In this document: one piece after another, positions 29,010 to 38,438 of the stretch
Position numbering within the stretch: position 1 is the stretch's first letter
How the letters are laid out: each line of letters begins with the position of its first letter
Source of the DNA: Pseudomonas sp. PDM05
GTDB taxonomy: Bacteria > Pseudomonadota > Gammaproteobacteria > Pseudomonadales > Pseudomonadaceae
DNA: 64,000 nucleotides
Direction: 5' to 3'
Assembly (NCBI RefSeq): GCF_014851685.1
Contig: NZ_JACVAC010000002.1
Span: forward strand, 372,001 to 436,000
Made by a program: the position numbers and the translations under genes
The notes under the pieces: model-generated
Seen by the model: only the letters and a program-made list of their open reading frames with translations
Told to the model about the DNA's origin: nothing
Databases searched by the model: none

Positions 29010-29627
29010 TTAGCGCATGTCGCGTTCGACACCAGACAGACTCGCCTGGAAAGCCTCACGCGCAAACTGGCGCTCCATATAATCAAGCAGCGGCTTGGCC
29101 GGCCGCGGCAGTTCAATACCAAGAATCGGCAAACGCCAGAGTATCGGTAATAGGCAGCAATCGACCAAACTTTGTTCCTCACTGAGGAAAAAAGGTTTAT
29201 CGGCGAACAACGGCGAAACGCCGGTCAGGCTTTCGCGCAATTCCTTACGCGCTTGCGTGCGAACAGCTTCTTTTGTGCGCGAATCCAGAATCACGTCCAC
29301 CAGCCCGCACCAGTCACGCTGGATCCGATGGATCAGCAGGCGGCTGTTGGCACGTGCCACCGGATACACCGGCAGTAAAGGCGGATGCGGGTAACGCTCA
29401 TCCAGGTATTCCATCACTACGGTCGACTCCCACAACGCCAGGTCACGATCGACCAGGGTGGGCAAGCTGCCGTACGGGTTCACTTCGATCAGTTTCGGCG
29501 GATGACGGCCCGCCTCCACACTGATGATCTCGGCGCTGACACCCTTCTCGGCGAGCACGATACGCACTCGGTGGGAATAGTGGTCGGCGGGGTCGGAGTA
29601 ACAGGCCAACCGATTGGTCACGCCCAT
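29010..29627 (-). CDS. sspA: Stringent starvation protein A
   Basis: 205 residues, glutathione-transferase fold without GST activity. SspA binds RNA polymerase and alters transcription in stationary phase and stress; in several Pseudomonas and Francisella species SspA-type proteins affect virulence genes. The N-terminal thioredoxin-like part has [23 protein letters not shown], and the C-terminal helical part [19 protein letters not shown]. The conserved PHP surface seen in enterobacterial SspA is near [11 protein letters not shown]. Confidence 0.96.
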   Translation of the reverse strand: MGVTNRLACYSDPADHYSHRVRIVLAEKGVSAEIISVEAGRHPPKLIEVNPYGSLPTLVDRDLALWESTVVMEYLDERYPHPPLLPVYPVARANSRLLIHRIQRDWCGLVDVILDSRTKEAVRTQARKELRESLTGVSPLFADKPFFLSEEQSLVDCCLLPILWRLPILGIELPRPAKPLLDYMERQFAREAFQASLSGVERDMR

Positions 29628-29664
29628 GGCGGTCCTCCTCGCTTGTTGAAATTATCGAAAGCTC

Positions 29665-29747
29665 AAAAACGAGCGCGCCCAGAGAGCATCTCTGTAACAA
29701 CCTGTTCAACCGGGTCGCTACGTATTCAGAGATGCCGCTGGGCGCGC
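29665..29747 (-). terminator. Terminator of petABC with an unusually long loop
   Basis: GCGCGCCCAG-AGA-GCATCTCT (29673-29693) pairs with AGAGATGC-CG-CTGGGCGCGC (29728-29747), leaving a 34-base loop. On the minus strand it is followed by CGTTTTTG. It lies between petC and sspA and probably separates their transcripts. Confidence 0.7.
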
Positions 29748-29776
29748 AAGATTAACAGCAATTGCTTACGGTTGGA

Positions 29777-30559
29777 TCAATGCACATCCTTCCAGTATTC
29801 GCGTTTGAGCAGATAGGCGAATACGAAGAAGAAGGCCAGGTACAGCAACACATACGTACCGATGCGCTGGTGCTGCAGTTTGACCGGGTTGGCCGAGTAG
29901 GCCAGGAAGGTCACGAGGTTTTTTACTTTCTCGTCGAACTGCTCTTCATTCAGCGCTCCGGTCTTGGGCACGATGGTCAGCTGATCGCACGCTTCGTGAG
30001 TCAAAGGCGTGCCAGTCAACGGGTCATATTGCTTCTTGCCGTTTTCAACGACCTGAACCTGCTTGCATCCTACCACTTGGCGACCCTGCAGGCCGACCAG
30101 AACGTTCGGCATGCCGACGTTCGGGAAGACTTTGTTGTTCACGCCGTATGGGCGCGACGGGTCTTCATAGAACGACTTGAGGTAGCCGTAGAGCCAATCG
30201 GTGCCACGTACACGGGCGACCAGGGTCAGGTCGGGCGGTGCCGCACCGAACCACGTCTTGGCGTCAGCCGGCTGCATGCCGATGCTCATGTGGTCGCCGA
30301 TCTTGGCGCCGCTGAACACCGCGTGACTGAGCATCACGTCATGGGGGATACCCAAGTCATCGGCGACACGCTCGTAACGCTGGAACTTGGCGCTGTGGCA
30401 GCCCATGCAGTAGTTGGTAAAGGTGCGCAGACCATCCTGCATGGCGGCCTTGTCGGACACGTCGATGTCGACCTTTTCCAGCTCAGGGCCACCGTGCTCG
30501 GCAGCGAAGGACAGCAGCGGCAGGGCCGCAAGCATCAATGCAACGAATAATTTTTTCAT
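29777..30559 (-). CDS. petC: Cytochrome c1 subunit of the bc1 complex
   Basis: 260 residues. A cleaved signal (LMLAALPLLSFAAE), the haem motif CMGCH in NYCMGCHSAKFQR, a Met ligand probably in the MPNVLVG region, and a C-terminal anchor helix (YVLLYLAFFFVFAYLLKREYW). It passes electrons from the Rieske protein to cytochrome c. Its ATG overlaps the petB stop (TGATG). Confidence 0.97.
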   Translation of the reverse strand: MKKLFVALMLAALPLLSFAAEHGGPELEKVDIDVSDKAAMQDGLRTFTNYCMGCHSAKFQRYERVADDLGIPHDVMLSHAVFSGAKIGDHMSIGMQPADAKTWFGAAPPDLTLVARVRGTDWLYGYLKSFYEDPSRPYGVNNKVFPNVGMPNVLVGLQGRQVVGCKQVQVVENGKKQYDPLTGTPLTHEACDQLTIVPKTGALNEEQFDEKVKNLVTFLAYSANPVKLQHQRIGTYVLLYLAFFFVFAYLLKREYWKDVH

Positions 30560-31770
30560 CAGCCAGTCACCCTTTCCGGAACCGGTTTGGTCTTCTCTAG
30601 CCGGGTATAGAACGGCATCAGAATGAAGTAGGCGAAATACAGGAAGGTGCAGACCTGCGACAGCAACGTACGCTCAGGGGTTGGCGCCAACACGCCGAGG
30701 ACACCCAGGATCACGAAGGCAATGCAGAACACCCACAGCCAGATTTTGCTCAGCCAACCCTTGTAGCGCATGGACTTGACCGGGCTGCGGTCGAGCCAAG
30801 GCAACACGAACAGCACCGCGATGGCCGCGCCCATGGCGATCACGCCCATGAGTTTGTCGGGGATCGCACGCAAAATTGCGTAGAACGGCGTGAAGTACCA
30901 GACCGGGGCAATGTGCTCAGGGGTCTTGAAGGCGTTGGCCTGTTCGAAGTTAGGCTTCTCGAGGAAATAGCCGCCCATCTCCGGGAAGAAGAACACGATC
31001 GAGCAGAACACGAACAAGAACACCACTACGCCGACAATGTCTTTCACGGTGTAGTAAGGGTGGAACGGAATGCCATCCAGCGGGATGCCGTTCTCGTCCT
31101 TGTGCTTCTTGATGTCCACGCCGTCCGGGTTGTTCGAACCCACTTCGTGCAGTGCCAGGATGTGCAACACCACCAGGCCCAGGATCACGATCGGCAGGGC
31201 CACCACGTGCAAGGCGAAGAAGCGGTTCAGGGTAATCCCCGAGATCAGGTAGTCACCACGGATCCACTGGGTCAGGTCGTTGCCGATCACCGGGATCGCA
31301 CCAAACAACGAGATGATCACCTGGGCGCCCCAGTACGACATCTGGCCCCAAGGCAGCAGGTAGCCCATGAAGGCTTCCGCCATCAGCGCCAGGTAGATCA
31401 GCATGCCGAACACCCATACCAGTTCGCGAGGCTTCTGGTACGAGCCGTAGAGCAAGCCGCGGAACATGTGCAGGTAGACGACGATAAAGAACGCCGACGC
31501 GCCGGTGGAGTGCAGCAGGCGCAGGATCGAGCCGTACTCGACGTCACGCATGATGTATTCGACGGAGGCGAACGCTTCTTCAGCCGACGGCGTGTAGCTC
31601 ATCGTCAGCCAGACCCCGGTGACGATCTGGTTGACCAACACCAGCAGCGCCAGGGAACCGAAGAAGTAGAAGAAGTTGAAGTTCTTTGGTGCGTAATATT
31701 TGCTGAGATGGTCTTCCCACATTTTAGTGGCGGGGAAGCGCGCATCCACCCAATCCATGAACTTGCTCAT
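30559..31770 (-). CDS. petB: Cytochrome b subunit of the bc1 complex
   Basis: 403 residues, eight or nine membrane helices with paired haem histidines (RLLHSTGASAFFIVVYLHMFRG and RFFALHVVALPIVILGLVVLHI) and the quinol-site PEW-like region. It oxidises quinol at the Qo site and reduces quinone at Qi. The ATG at 31770 shares one base with the petA stop (TGATG) and has AAGGAG upstream; a GTG one codon earlier is possible. Confidence 0.97.
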   Translation of the reverse strand: MSKFMDWVDARFPATKMWEDHLSKYYAPKNFNFFYFFGSLALLVLVNQIVTGVWLTMSYTPSAEEAFASVEYIMRDVEYGSILRLLHSTGASAFFIVVYLHMFRGLLYGSYQKPRELVWVFGMLIYLALMAEAFMGYLLPWGQMSYWGAQVIISLFGAIPVIGNDLTQWIRGDYLISGITLNRFFALHVVALPIVILGLVVLHILALHEVGSNNPDGVDIKKHKDENGIPLDGIPFHPYYTVKDIVGVVVFLFVFCSIVFFFPEMGGYFLEKPNFEQANAFKTPEHIAPVWYFTPFYAILRAIPDKLMGVIAMGAAIAVLFVLPWLDRSPVKSMRYKGWLSKIWLWVFCIAFVILGVLGVLAPTPERTLLSQVCTFLYFAYFILMPFYTRLEKTKPVPERVTG

Positions 31771-32363
31771 CACGCGTTCTCCTTATCGAGGCCAATGACA
31801 ATGAGGTCGTCAGTTTCGTAAGTATGCGGAGGCACGGGCAGGTTCAAAGGCGCGGGCTGAGACTTGTAGACGCGACCGGCGAGGTCGTAGTGCGAGCCGT
31901 GGCAGGGGCAGAAATAACCGCCAACCCAGTCTTTGCCCAGGTCGACCGGGGCGACTTCCGGGCGGAACGTCGGCGAGCATCCAAGGTGAGTACAAAGACC
32001 GACCAGCAGCAGAATCTCTGGCTTGATCGAACGCGCTTCGTTTTTGGCGTAGGCGGGTTGGTCGGACTTCTCGGATTTAGGGTCAGACAACTGGCCTTCG
32101 ATCTTCTTGAGATTGCCCAGGATTTCCTCAGTACGACGAACAATGAAGACCGGCTGGCCGCGCCACTCAGCAATCATCTGCTGACCTGGTTCGATCTTGC
32201 TGATATTCACCTTCACCGGTGCACCTGCGGCTTTCGCCTTGGCACTGGGAAACCATGACCCCACGAACGGGACCGCAGCCCCCACCGCTCCTGCAGCACC
32301 CACCACGGATGTGGCTGCTACCAAGAAGCGACGCCGGCCTGCATTCACGCCGTCATTGCTCAT
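31770..32363 (-). CDS. petA: Rieske iron-sulfur subunit of the bc1 complex
   Basis: 197 residues. Twin-arginine type N-terminus (RRRFLVAATSVVGAAGAVGAAVPFVGS) also serves as membrane anchor. The 2Fe-2S ligands lie in CTHLGC and CPCHGSHYD. First gene of petABC. The 266 bases up to rpsI hold its promoter region and the rpsI terminator. Confidence 0.97.
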   Translation of the reverse strand: MSNDGVNAGRRRFLVAATSVVGAAGAVGAAVPFVGSWFPSAKAKAAGAPVKVNISKIEPGQQMIAEWRGQPVFIVRRTEEILGNLKKIEGQLSDPKSEKSDQPAYAKNEARSIKPEILLLVGLCTHLGCSPTFRPEVAPVDLGKDWVGGYFCPCHGSHYDLAGRVYKSQPAPLNLPVPPHTYETDDLIVIGLDKENA

Positions 32364-32573
32364 TCAGTCCTCTCCCATCAGCTTTTTGGCCTGTTAAATC
32401 AGGCGTCTACTAAGTGTTGAATCTTTGCTTATAAAAATTTTGCCGAATGGTAATGAAAAGCCCCACGTATGACAAGGGAATTGCCCGGGGCTCAGCCTCC
32501 AGGCCCTGTAGTATAGGGGGTCTACGGATGTGGCAAGTTGTCACGCACAAATTTGTGCATAAATCGCAGGCAA

Positions 32574-32612
32574 TAAAAAACGCCCAGCTCCGTAAGGAGG
32601 CTGGGCGCTTTT
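32574..32612 (-). terminator. Terminator of rplM-rpsI
   Basis: CGCCCAGC-TCC-GTAA-GGAGGCTGGGCG with a one-base bulge; on the minus strand ends in a run of T (A-run 32575-32580). It starts about 20 bases past the rpsI stop. Confidence 0.85.
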
Positions 32613-32629
32613 GTGGAACGTAAAGCGAA

Positions 32630-33022
32630 TTAACGCTTCGAGTACTGCGGACGCTTACGCGCTTTACGCAGACCGACTTTCTTACGTTCAACTTCACGAG
32701 CATCGCGAGTCACGAAGCCAGCTTTGCGCAGAGCGCCACGCAGGGTTTCGTCGTACTGCATCAGAGCGCGAGTGATACCGTGGCGGATTGCGCCAGCTTG
32801 ACCACTTACACCGCCACCGATAACGGTGACGTAGATGTCGAACTTTTCAACGGTCTCGGTCAGTTCCAGCGGCTGACGAACTACCATGCGGGCAGTTTCG
32901 CGGCCGAAGAAGTTGTCCAGGGAGCGGTTGTTGATCGAGATGTTACCAGTGCCCGGACGCAGGAAAACGCGTGCGGTTGCGGTTTTGCGACGGCCAGTGC
33001 CGTAATTTTGAGTCGCCGACAT
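32630..33022 (-). CDS. rpsI: 30S ribosomal protein S9
   Basis: 130 residues, full length. Conserved [17 protein letters not shown] start, [13 protein letters not shown] middle and the basic tail [17 protein letters not shown] that reaches the P-site tRNA. Follows rplM by 14 bases. Confidence 0.99.
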
Positions 33023-33036
33023 AATGAACTATTCCG

Positions 33037-33465
33037 TTAAAACTTCAGTTCTTGGGGCTGCTGAGCAGCATGAGGGTGTACAGCGCCCGCATAGACTTTC
33101 AGCTTGCGAAACATATCGCGACCCAGTGGGCCCTTGGGCAGCATGCCTTTTACCGCGATTTCGATCGGGGCTTCAGGCTTCTTGGAGATCAGGCCTGCGA
33201 AGTTCGAAGACTTGATGCCACCTGGGAAACCGGAGTGACGGTAGTACATTTTGTCTTGAGCTTTGTTGCCGGTAACACGTACCTGCTCAGCGTTGATGAT
33301 TACGATGTAGTCACCGGTATCAACGTGAGGGGTGTATTCAGGCTTGTGCTTGCCACGCAGACGGCTAGCGACTTCAGTGGCCAGACGACCCAGAGTCTGA
33401 CCAGCGGCATCGACGACAAACCAGTCGCGCTCAACTGTTTCCGGTTTTGCAGTATAAGTAGACAT
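33037..33465 (-). CDS. rplM: 50S ribosomal protein L13
   Basis: 142 residues, full length. Typical [30 protein letters not shown] start and [21 protein letters not shown] end. First gene of the rplM-rpsI operon. Confidence 0.99.
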   Translation of the reverse strand: MSTYTAKPETVERDWFVVDAAGQTLGRLATEVASRLRGKHKPEYTPHVDTGDYIVIINAEQVRVTGNKAQDKMYYRHSGFPGGIKSSNFAGLISKKPEAPIEIAVKGMLPKGPLGRDMFRKLKVYAGAVHPHAAQQPQELKF

Positions 33466-33508
33466 TCTTTAATAGCCTCAGGGGCCGCCCTGTAAATTTA
33501 GACGGCGG

Positions 33509-33537
33509 ATCTTACTGAATAGTGCGTACTTTGACAA
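33509..33537 (-). promoter_or_regulatory. rplM-rpsI promoter
   Basis: Minus strand TTGTCA (33532-33537), exactly 17 bases, TAAGAT (33509-33514), with the rplM ATG about 44 bases further on. The -35 sits in a small palindrome CTTTGAC-AA-GTCAAAG (33529-33544). Confidence 0.65.
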
Positions 33538-33714
33538 GTCAAAGGCAGCCGGATACAGACGCTATCGGGGGCTCGGGTCGGCGCGTCCGTTCAACGGCAA
33601 GATTCTTCGGCAGGCGGCGCATCACTTCCACTGCAGAAAGAGGTGGGCAATTATGCAGATTGCGAAAAAAAATTCAACCTGCTTTTATGATTGTTTTCCC
33701 TGAAGGAGCACCCG

Positions 33715-34755
33715 ATGGATTATCGACAGCTGGGCCGTACGGATCTGAACGTGAGCGCGATAGCCTTGGGCACCATGACCTGGGGCGAGCAGAACAGCGA
33801 AGCAGAGGCCTTCGCCCAGATCGAACGGGCCAAGGCCGCGGGGATCAACTTCCTCGACACGGCGGAAATGTACCCGGTGCCGCCCAAGGCCGACACCTAT
33901 GCCACCACCGAGCGCTACATCGGTAATTACTTCAAAAGCCGTGGCGATCGTGCCGACTGGATCCTAGCCAGCAAGATCGCCGGCCCCGGCAACACCATCG
34001 ACTACATCCGCGACGGCCACCTGCGCCACAACCGCAAGCACATCGCCGCCGCCCTGGACGCCAGCCTCAAGCGCTTGCAGACCGACTGGATCGACCTCTA
34101 CCAACTGCACTGGCCGGAACGCAGCACCAACTTCTTCGGCCAACTGAGCTACAAGCACAAGGACGAAGACGACCTCACCCCGCTGGAGGAAACCCTCGAA
34201 GCGCTGGACGAACAGGTCAAGGCCGGCAAGATCCGCCACATCGGCCTGTCCAACGAAACCCCGTGGGGCACCATGAAATTCCTCGCCCTGGCCGAAGCCC
34301 GTGGCTGGAGCCGTGCGGTATCGATCCAGAACCCCTACAACCTGCTCAACCGCAGCTTTGAAGTGGGCCTGGCGGAAGTCGCGATTCGCGAGCAATGCGG
34401 CCTGCTGGCCTACTCGCCCCTGGCGTTCGGCATGCTCAGTGGCAAATACGAAAATGGCGCACGCCCGGCCAAGGCGCGGCTGACCGAATACAGCCGCTTC
34501 AGCCGCTACTTCAACCCGCAGTCGGAAGCGGCGTGCAGCCGTTATGTAGCGCTGGCCCGGGAACATGGTCTGGACCCGGCGCAGATGGCGTTGGCATTTG
34601 TGACGCAGCAGCCGTTTGTGACCAGCAACATCATTGGCGCCACGTCGCTTCAGCAACTGGATAGCAACATTGCCAGTGCCGATCTGAAACTGTCCAAAGA
34701 GGTGCTGGAGGGGATTGAGGCGATTCAGAAGGATCATCCGAACCCTGCGCCTTGA
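33715..34755 (+). CDS. tas: NADP(H)-dependent aldo-keto reductase Tas
   Basis: 346 residues, the same length as E. coli Tas. An (alpha/beta)8 barrel with the AKR tetrad around FLDTAEMYPVPP (Asp, Tyr), LASKIAGPG (Lys) and LYQLHWPERSTNFFG (His), and the C-terminal coenzyme loop ATSLQQLDSNIASADL. Tas suppresses tyrosine auxotrophy in E. coli; the physiological substrate is unclear. GAAGGAG precedes the ATG at 33715; a longer frame from 33691 is not needed. Confidence 0.92.
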   Translation: MDYRQLGRTDLNVSAIALGTMTWGEQNSEAEAFAQIERAKAAGINFLDTAEMYPVPPKADTYATTERYIGNYFKSRGDRADWILASKIAGPGNTIDYIRDGHLRHNRKHIAAALDASLKRLQTDWIDLYQLHWPERSTNFFGQLSYKHKDEDDLTPLEETLEALDEQVKAGKIRHIGLSNETPWGTMKFLALAEARGWSRAVSIQNPYNLLNRSFEVGLAEVAIREQCGLLAYSPLAFGMLSGKYENGARPAKARLTEYSRFSRYFNPQSEAACSRYVALAREHGLDPAQMALAFVTQQPFVTSNIIGATSLQQLDSNIASADLKLSKEVLEGIEAIQKDHPNPAP

Positions 34756-34766
34756 TTGATCTGTAG

Positions 34767-34844
34767 ACCGCCATCACAGGCAAGCTCCTACATTTTGACG
34801 AGTGAACACCGCCAAATGTGGGAGCTGGCTTGCCTGCGATGAGG
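34767..34844. repeat. REPIN, reversed and partly degenerate
   Basis: ACCGCCATCACAGGCAAGCTCCTAC (left) and GTGGGAGCTGGCTTGCCTGCGATGA (right), in tail-to-tail order and with a changed loop. Between convergent genes. Confidence 0.75.
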
Positions 34845-34865
34845 CCCTCAAACACGCCACATCAC

Positions 34866-36002
34866 TCAAAGCGCCCGCGCAATGATCTCCTTCATGATCT
34901 CATTGGTCCCCGCATAAATCCGCTGCACCCGCGCATCCGCCCAGGCCCGCGCAATCGGGTATTCCCACATGAAGCCGTAGCCACCGTGCAACTGCACGCA
35001 CTCATCGAGCACCTTGCATTGCAGGTCGGTGGCCCAATACTTGGCCATTGCGGCAGTCGGCACGTCCAGCTTGCCCTCCAGATGCAACGCTATGCACTTG
35101 TCGACAAACACGCGGCCGATCTGAATCTCGGTGGCCATTTCCGCCAGCTTGAAGCGAGTGTTCTGAAAATCCGCAATTGCCTTGCCAAACGCCTTGCGCT
35201 CGCGGGTGTATTCCAGGGTCCATTGCAGTGCCGCCTCGGCAGATGACACGGCGCCGATTGCCACCGTCAAACGCTCCTGAGGCAACTCCTGCATCAGATA
35301 CGCGAACCCCGCACCGGCCTGGCCCAGCAGGTTCTCCCTGGGCACGCGCACGTCCTGGAAGAACAACTCCGAGGTGTCCTGGGCCTTCATGCCGACCTTC
35401 TCCAGGCGCTTGCCCTTGGCGAAGCCCGGTGTGTCGGCCTCCACCAGAAACAGGCTGGTGCCCTTGGCGCCCGCCTTGGGATCGGTCTTGGCCACCACGA
35501 TCACCAACTCAGCCAGATAGCCGTTGGTGATAAAGGTCTTCGAACCGTTGATCACATATTCATCGCCATCCAGCACGGCGGTGGTCTTGACCCCTTGCAG
35601 GTCGGAACCGGCACCTGGCTCGGTCATCGCAATCGCCGTGACCATCTCACCGGAGATCAGTTTGGGCAGGTATTTGTGCTTCAACGCCTCGCTGCCGTAA
35701 TGCAGGATGTACGGCGCGACAATGTCCGAATGCAGGGAAAAACCGATCCCGGTCAGCCCCAGCCGGGCAACCTCCTCGATCACCACCGCGCTGTACAGAA
35801 AGTCCGCACCCAACCCGCCGTATGCCTCCGGCAGGTGAGAACACAACATCCCCGCCTCCCCCGCCTTGCTCCACAAGGCTCGGTCGATATAGCCCTGCTT
35901 CTCCCATTGCCCATGGAACGGCACCGCGTCTTTTTCGAGGAAGGTGCGCACGCTCTCGCGAAAGAGTTCGTGCTCCGGGCTGTACAAGGTTCTGGGAATC
36001 AT
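34866..36002 (-). CDS. Acyl-CoA dehydrogenase, long-chain type
   Basis: 378 residues. FAD-binding pattern MTEPGAGSDLQG (about 126-138), GSKTFITNG, and C-terminal QLHGGYGFMWEYPIARAWADARVQRIYAGTNEIMKEII. The usual catalytic Glu of YEGT is Ala (YAGT), as in long-chain/isovaleryl-type enzymes; E264 in WTLEYTRERKAFGK is the likely base. It oxidises an acyl-CoA at C2-C3, feeding electrons to ETF. Chain-length class is inferred from those motifs. Divergent from the GlxA-type regulator. Confidence 0.9.
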   Translation of the reverse strand: MIPRTLYSPEHELFRESVRTFLEKDAVPFHGQWEKQGYIDRALWSKAGEAGMLCSHLPEAYGGLGADFLYSAVVIEEVARLGLTGIGFSLHSDIVAPYILHYGSEALKHKYLPKLISGEMVTAIAMTEPGAGSDLQGVKTTAVLDGDEYVINGSKTFITNGYLAELVIVVAKTDPKAGAKGTSLFLVEADTPGFAKGKRLEKVGMKAQDTSELFFQDVRVPRENLLGQAGAGFAYLMQELPQERLTVAIGAVSSAEAALQWTLEYTRERKAFGKAIADFQNTRFKLAEMATEIQIGRVFVDKCIALHLEGKLDVPTAAMAKYWATDLQCKVLDECVQLHGGYGFMWEYPIARAWADARVQRIYAGTNEIMKEIIARAL

Positions 36003-36147
36003 GGGTCACCTGCGAGGATTGTCGGACAAAGACGAGCCCACAGAGACTATGCCGCTAAGGCAGCACGGGACACTGGACACATGCGACAAAAAATAAGACG
36101 ATCCAGCCGTCTGGTGACCACTTTCCCCTATAAGAATAAATGAAATT

Positions 36148-37143
36148 ATGTCTAACCAAATCTCCACGCCCTTGCGGCGCGTCAGCATTTTGGCCATTGA
36201 TCGGGTATTCGCTTCAACCCTCATGCAAGCCAAGGATTTCTTCCACCTCGCCAGCCTGCGTTACGGCAAGCAACAAGGCCTGGGCCTGATCCCGGCGTTC
36301 GAAACGCGCCTGGTCAGCCCCGACGGGCAGTCGGTGCGCAGCTTCAGTGATGTGATCATGCCGGTGGATGGCGGCCTGGAAGACGCCGACATCATCGTGC
36401 TCCCGGCCTTCTGGGACGACTTCGACGCCCTCTGCAGCCGCTACCCGCAAGTGCTGCCGTGGCTGCGCGCGCAACACGCACGCGGCGCCGTGCTCTGCGG
36501 CGAAGCCACCGGGGTGTTCTGGCTGGCCGAAGCCGGCTTGCTCGATGGCAAGGAGGCAACCACCTATTGGCGCTTTTTCAACGCCTTCAGCGAACGCTTC
36601 CCACGGGTACAACTCAACCAGGACAAGCACCTCACCGACGCCGACAACCTGTACTGCGCCGGCGGCACCACCTCGGCGTGCGACCTCTACATCTACCTGA
36701 TCGAACGCTTCTGCGGCGCCAACATCGCCCAGGCCGTAGCCCGCGACATTCTCTACGAAGTGCAACGCAACTATTCGCCGGGACGTATCGGTTTCGGTGG
36801 GCAGAAGCTGCACCAGGACGTGATCATCCTGCAGATCCAGCACTGGCTCGAAGAGCACTTCGCCGACAAGTTCCGCTTCGAAGACGTCGCCCGGGAACAC
36901 GGCATGAGCATCCGCAACTTCATGCGCCGCTTCCAGACGGCGACGGGCGACAAACCATTGCACTATCTGCAACGCCTGCGCATCGAGACGGCCAAGGGAC
37001 TGCTGTCAGGCAGTCGCAAGAGCATCAAGACCATCAGTTACGAGGTGGGTTACGACGATGCGAGCTTCTTTGCGCGGTTGTTCAGGCAGCACACGGAACT
37101 GTCGCCGAACCAATACCGCCAGCAGTTCCAGCAGGCGGCATAG
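36148..37143 (+). CDS. GlxA-type AraC family regulator
   Basis: 331 residues in two parts: an N-terminal DJ-1/PfpI-like (class I amidotransferase) domain, residues 10-190, and a C-terminal AraC double helix-turn-helix (GMSIRNFMRRFQTATGDKPLHYLQRLRIE, TISYEVGYDDASFFARLFRQHTELSPNQYR). The expected catalytic Cys region reads RGAVLCGEATGVFWLAEAGLLDG, so a Cys is kept. Such proteins often control carnitine, choline or amine use, but no such genes are here. The divergent acyl-CoA dehydrogenase is the most likely target. Confidence 0.88.
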   Translation: MSNQISTPLRRVSILAIDRVFASTLMQAKDFFHLASLRYGKQQGLGLIPAFETRLVSPDGQSVRSFSDVIMPVDGGLEDADIIVLPAFWDDFDALCSRYPQVLPWLRAQHARGAVLCGEATGVFWLAEAGLLDGKEATTYWRFFNAFSERFPRVQLNQDKHLTDADNLYCAGGTTSACDLYIYLIERFCGANIAQAVARDILYEVQRNYSPGRIGFGGQKLHQDVIILQIQHWLEEHFADKFRFEDVAREHGMSIRNFMRRFQTATGDKPLHYLQRLRIETAKGLLSGSRKSIKTISYEVGYDDASFFARLFRQHTELSPNQYRQQFQQAA

Positions 37144-37167
37144 GCAAGGCTGAACGCGGTAAAAAAT

Positions 37168-37255
37168 GTGGGAGCGGGCTTGCTCGCGAATGCGGTGGGT
37201 CAGTCAACATCATCAGTGACTGACAGTCCGCGTTCGCGAGCAAGCCCGCTCCCAC
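37168..37255. repeat. REPIN
   Basis: Inverted GTGGGAGCGGGCTTGCTCGCGAA units with inner GTCAGTCA/TGACTGAC arms; between convergent genes. Confidence 0.92.
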
Positions 37256-37273
37256 ATTTGATCTATAGCGTTC

Positions 37274-38368
37274 TCAGGGCTTATGGCCGCGCGCCAGGAA
37301 CTCGTGGGATTGCATTTCCAGCAAGCGACTCAGGGTCCGCTGGAATTCAAAGGTCAATCGACCGCCGGTGTACAGATCCTTCAACTCGACTTCCGCCGAG
37401 ATGATCAGCTTCACGTTACGGTCGTAGAACTCATCGACCATGTTGATAAACCGCCGCGCGATGTCGTCGGTGGTCACGCTCATCTGCTCCACACCGCTCA
37501 AGATCACCGCATGGAAGATCTTGCCCAGCTCGATGTAGTCGTTCTGGCTGCGCGGGCCGTCGCACAGGGCGCGGAAGTCGAACCACGCCACGTCATCGCA
37601 AGTACGCAACGCGATGATTTCGCGGTTTTCGATGATCAACTTGTCGTTTTCCACCGCCTGGGTGCATTCCGGCGTCAGGGCGCGAAAGCTCTTTTTCAGG
37701 CTTTCGTGCGCCGCTTCGTTGAGCGGAAAGTGGAACAGTTCCGCTTGCTCAAGGTGACGCAGGCGGTAGTCGACGCCACTGTCGACGTTGACGATTTCGG
37801 TGTTCTGCTTGATCAGCGCGATGGCCGGCAGGAAGCGCGCGCGTTGCAGGCCGTCCTTGTAAAGGCCGTCGGGCACGATGTTCGAGGTGGCGACCAGGGT
37901 CACGCCGTTCTTGAACAACTCTTCCATCAGGGTGCCAAGGATCATGGCATCGGTGATGTCGGAGACGAAGAACTCATCGAAGCAGATCACCCGCGCTTCG
38001 TCGGAGAAGCGCTTGGCAATGATGGTCAGCGGGTTTTTCTCGCCCGGCAGGGTCTTCATTTCTTCGTGCACGCGCTTCATGAAGCGGTGGAAGTGCGTCC
38101 GGACCTTTTCCTTGAACGGCAGCGCTTCGAAGAAGGTGTCCACCAGATAGGTCTTGCCGCGGCCGACGCCGCCCCAGAAATACAGGCCTTTGACTGGCGT
38201 GCGGTCTTTCTTGCCGAACAGCTTGCCGAGCATCCCTGGCTTGCTTTGCGAGGCCGCGACGAGATCGTCGTACAGGCGCTGCAAATGACGCACCGCCGTT
38301 TCCTGGGCTGCGTCATGGAAGAATTCAGGGCGTTTCAGATCAGCTTGGTATCGTTCTAGGGGCGTCAT
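37274..38368 (-). CDS. zapE: Cell division protein ZapE (AFG1-like ATPase)
   Basis: 364 residues. Walker A GGVGRGKTYLVDTFF near residue 75, Walker B ICFDEFFVSD and sensor LVATSNIVPDGLY. ZapE is an AAA+ ATPase that destabilises FtsZ bundles under low oxygen or heat. I start at the ATG at 38368 (MTPLERYQADLKRPEF); the frame is open further but enters the trpS terminator. The ribosome site is weak. Confidence 0.93.
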   Translation of the reverse strand: MTPLERYQADLKRPEFFHDAAQETAVRHLQRLYDDLVAASQSKPGMLGKLFGKKDRTPVKGLYFWGGVGRGKTYLVDTFFEALPFKEKVRTHFHRFMKRVHEEMKTLPGEKNPLTIIAKRFSDEARVICFDEFFVSDITDAMILGTLMEELFKNGVTLVATSNIVPDGLYKDGLQRARFLPAIALIKQNTEIVNVDSGVDYRLRHLEQAELFHFPLNEAAHESLKKSFRALTPECTQAVENDKLIIENREIIALRTCDDVAWFDFRALCDGPRSQNDYIELGKIFHAVILSGVEQMSVTTDDIARRFINMVDEFYDRNVKLIISAEVELKDLYTGGRLTFEFQRTLSRLLEMQSHEFLARGHKP

Positions 38369-38387
38369 AATTTCGTTAGCAAGGCAA

Positions 38388-38418
38388 CAAAAACGGGCCG
38401 TCACTGTAACGACGGCCC
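38388..38418 (-). terminator. Terminator after trpS
   Basis: GGGCCGTC-ACTGTAAC-GACGGCCC (38395-38418) and, on the minus strand, GTTTTTG. It lies only about 20 bases before the zapE start, so zapE needs read-through or a promoter within this short gap. Confidence 0.75.
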
Positions 38419-38438
38419 TGATTAATGGCAATCTTCAG

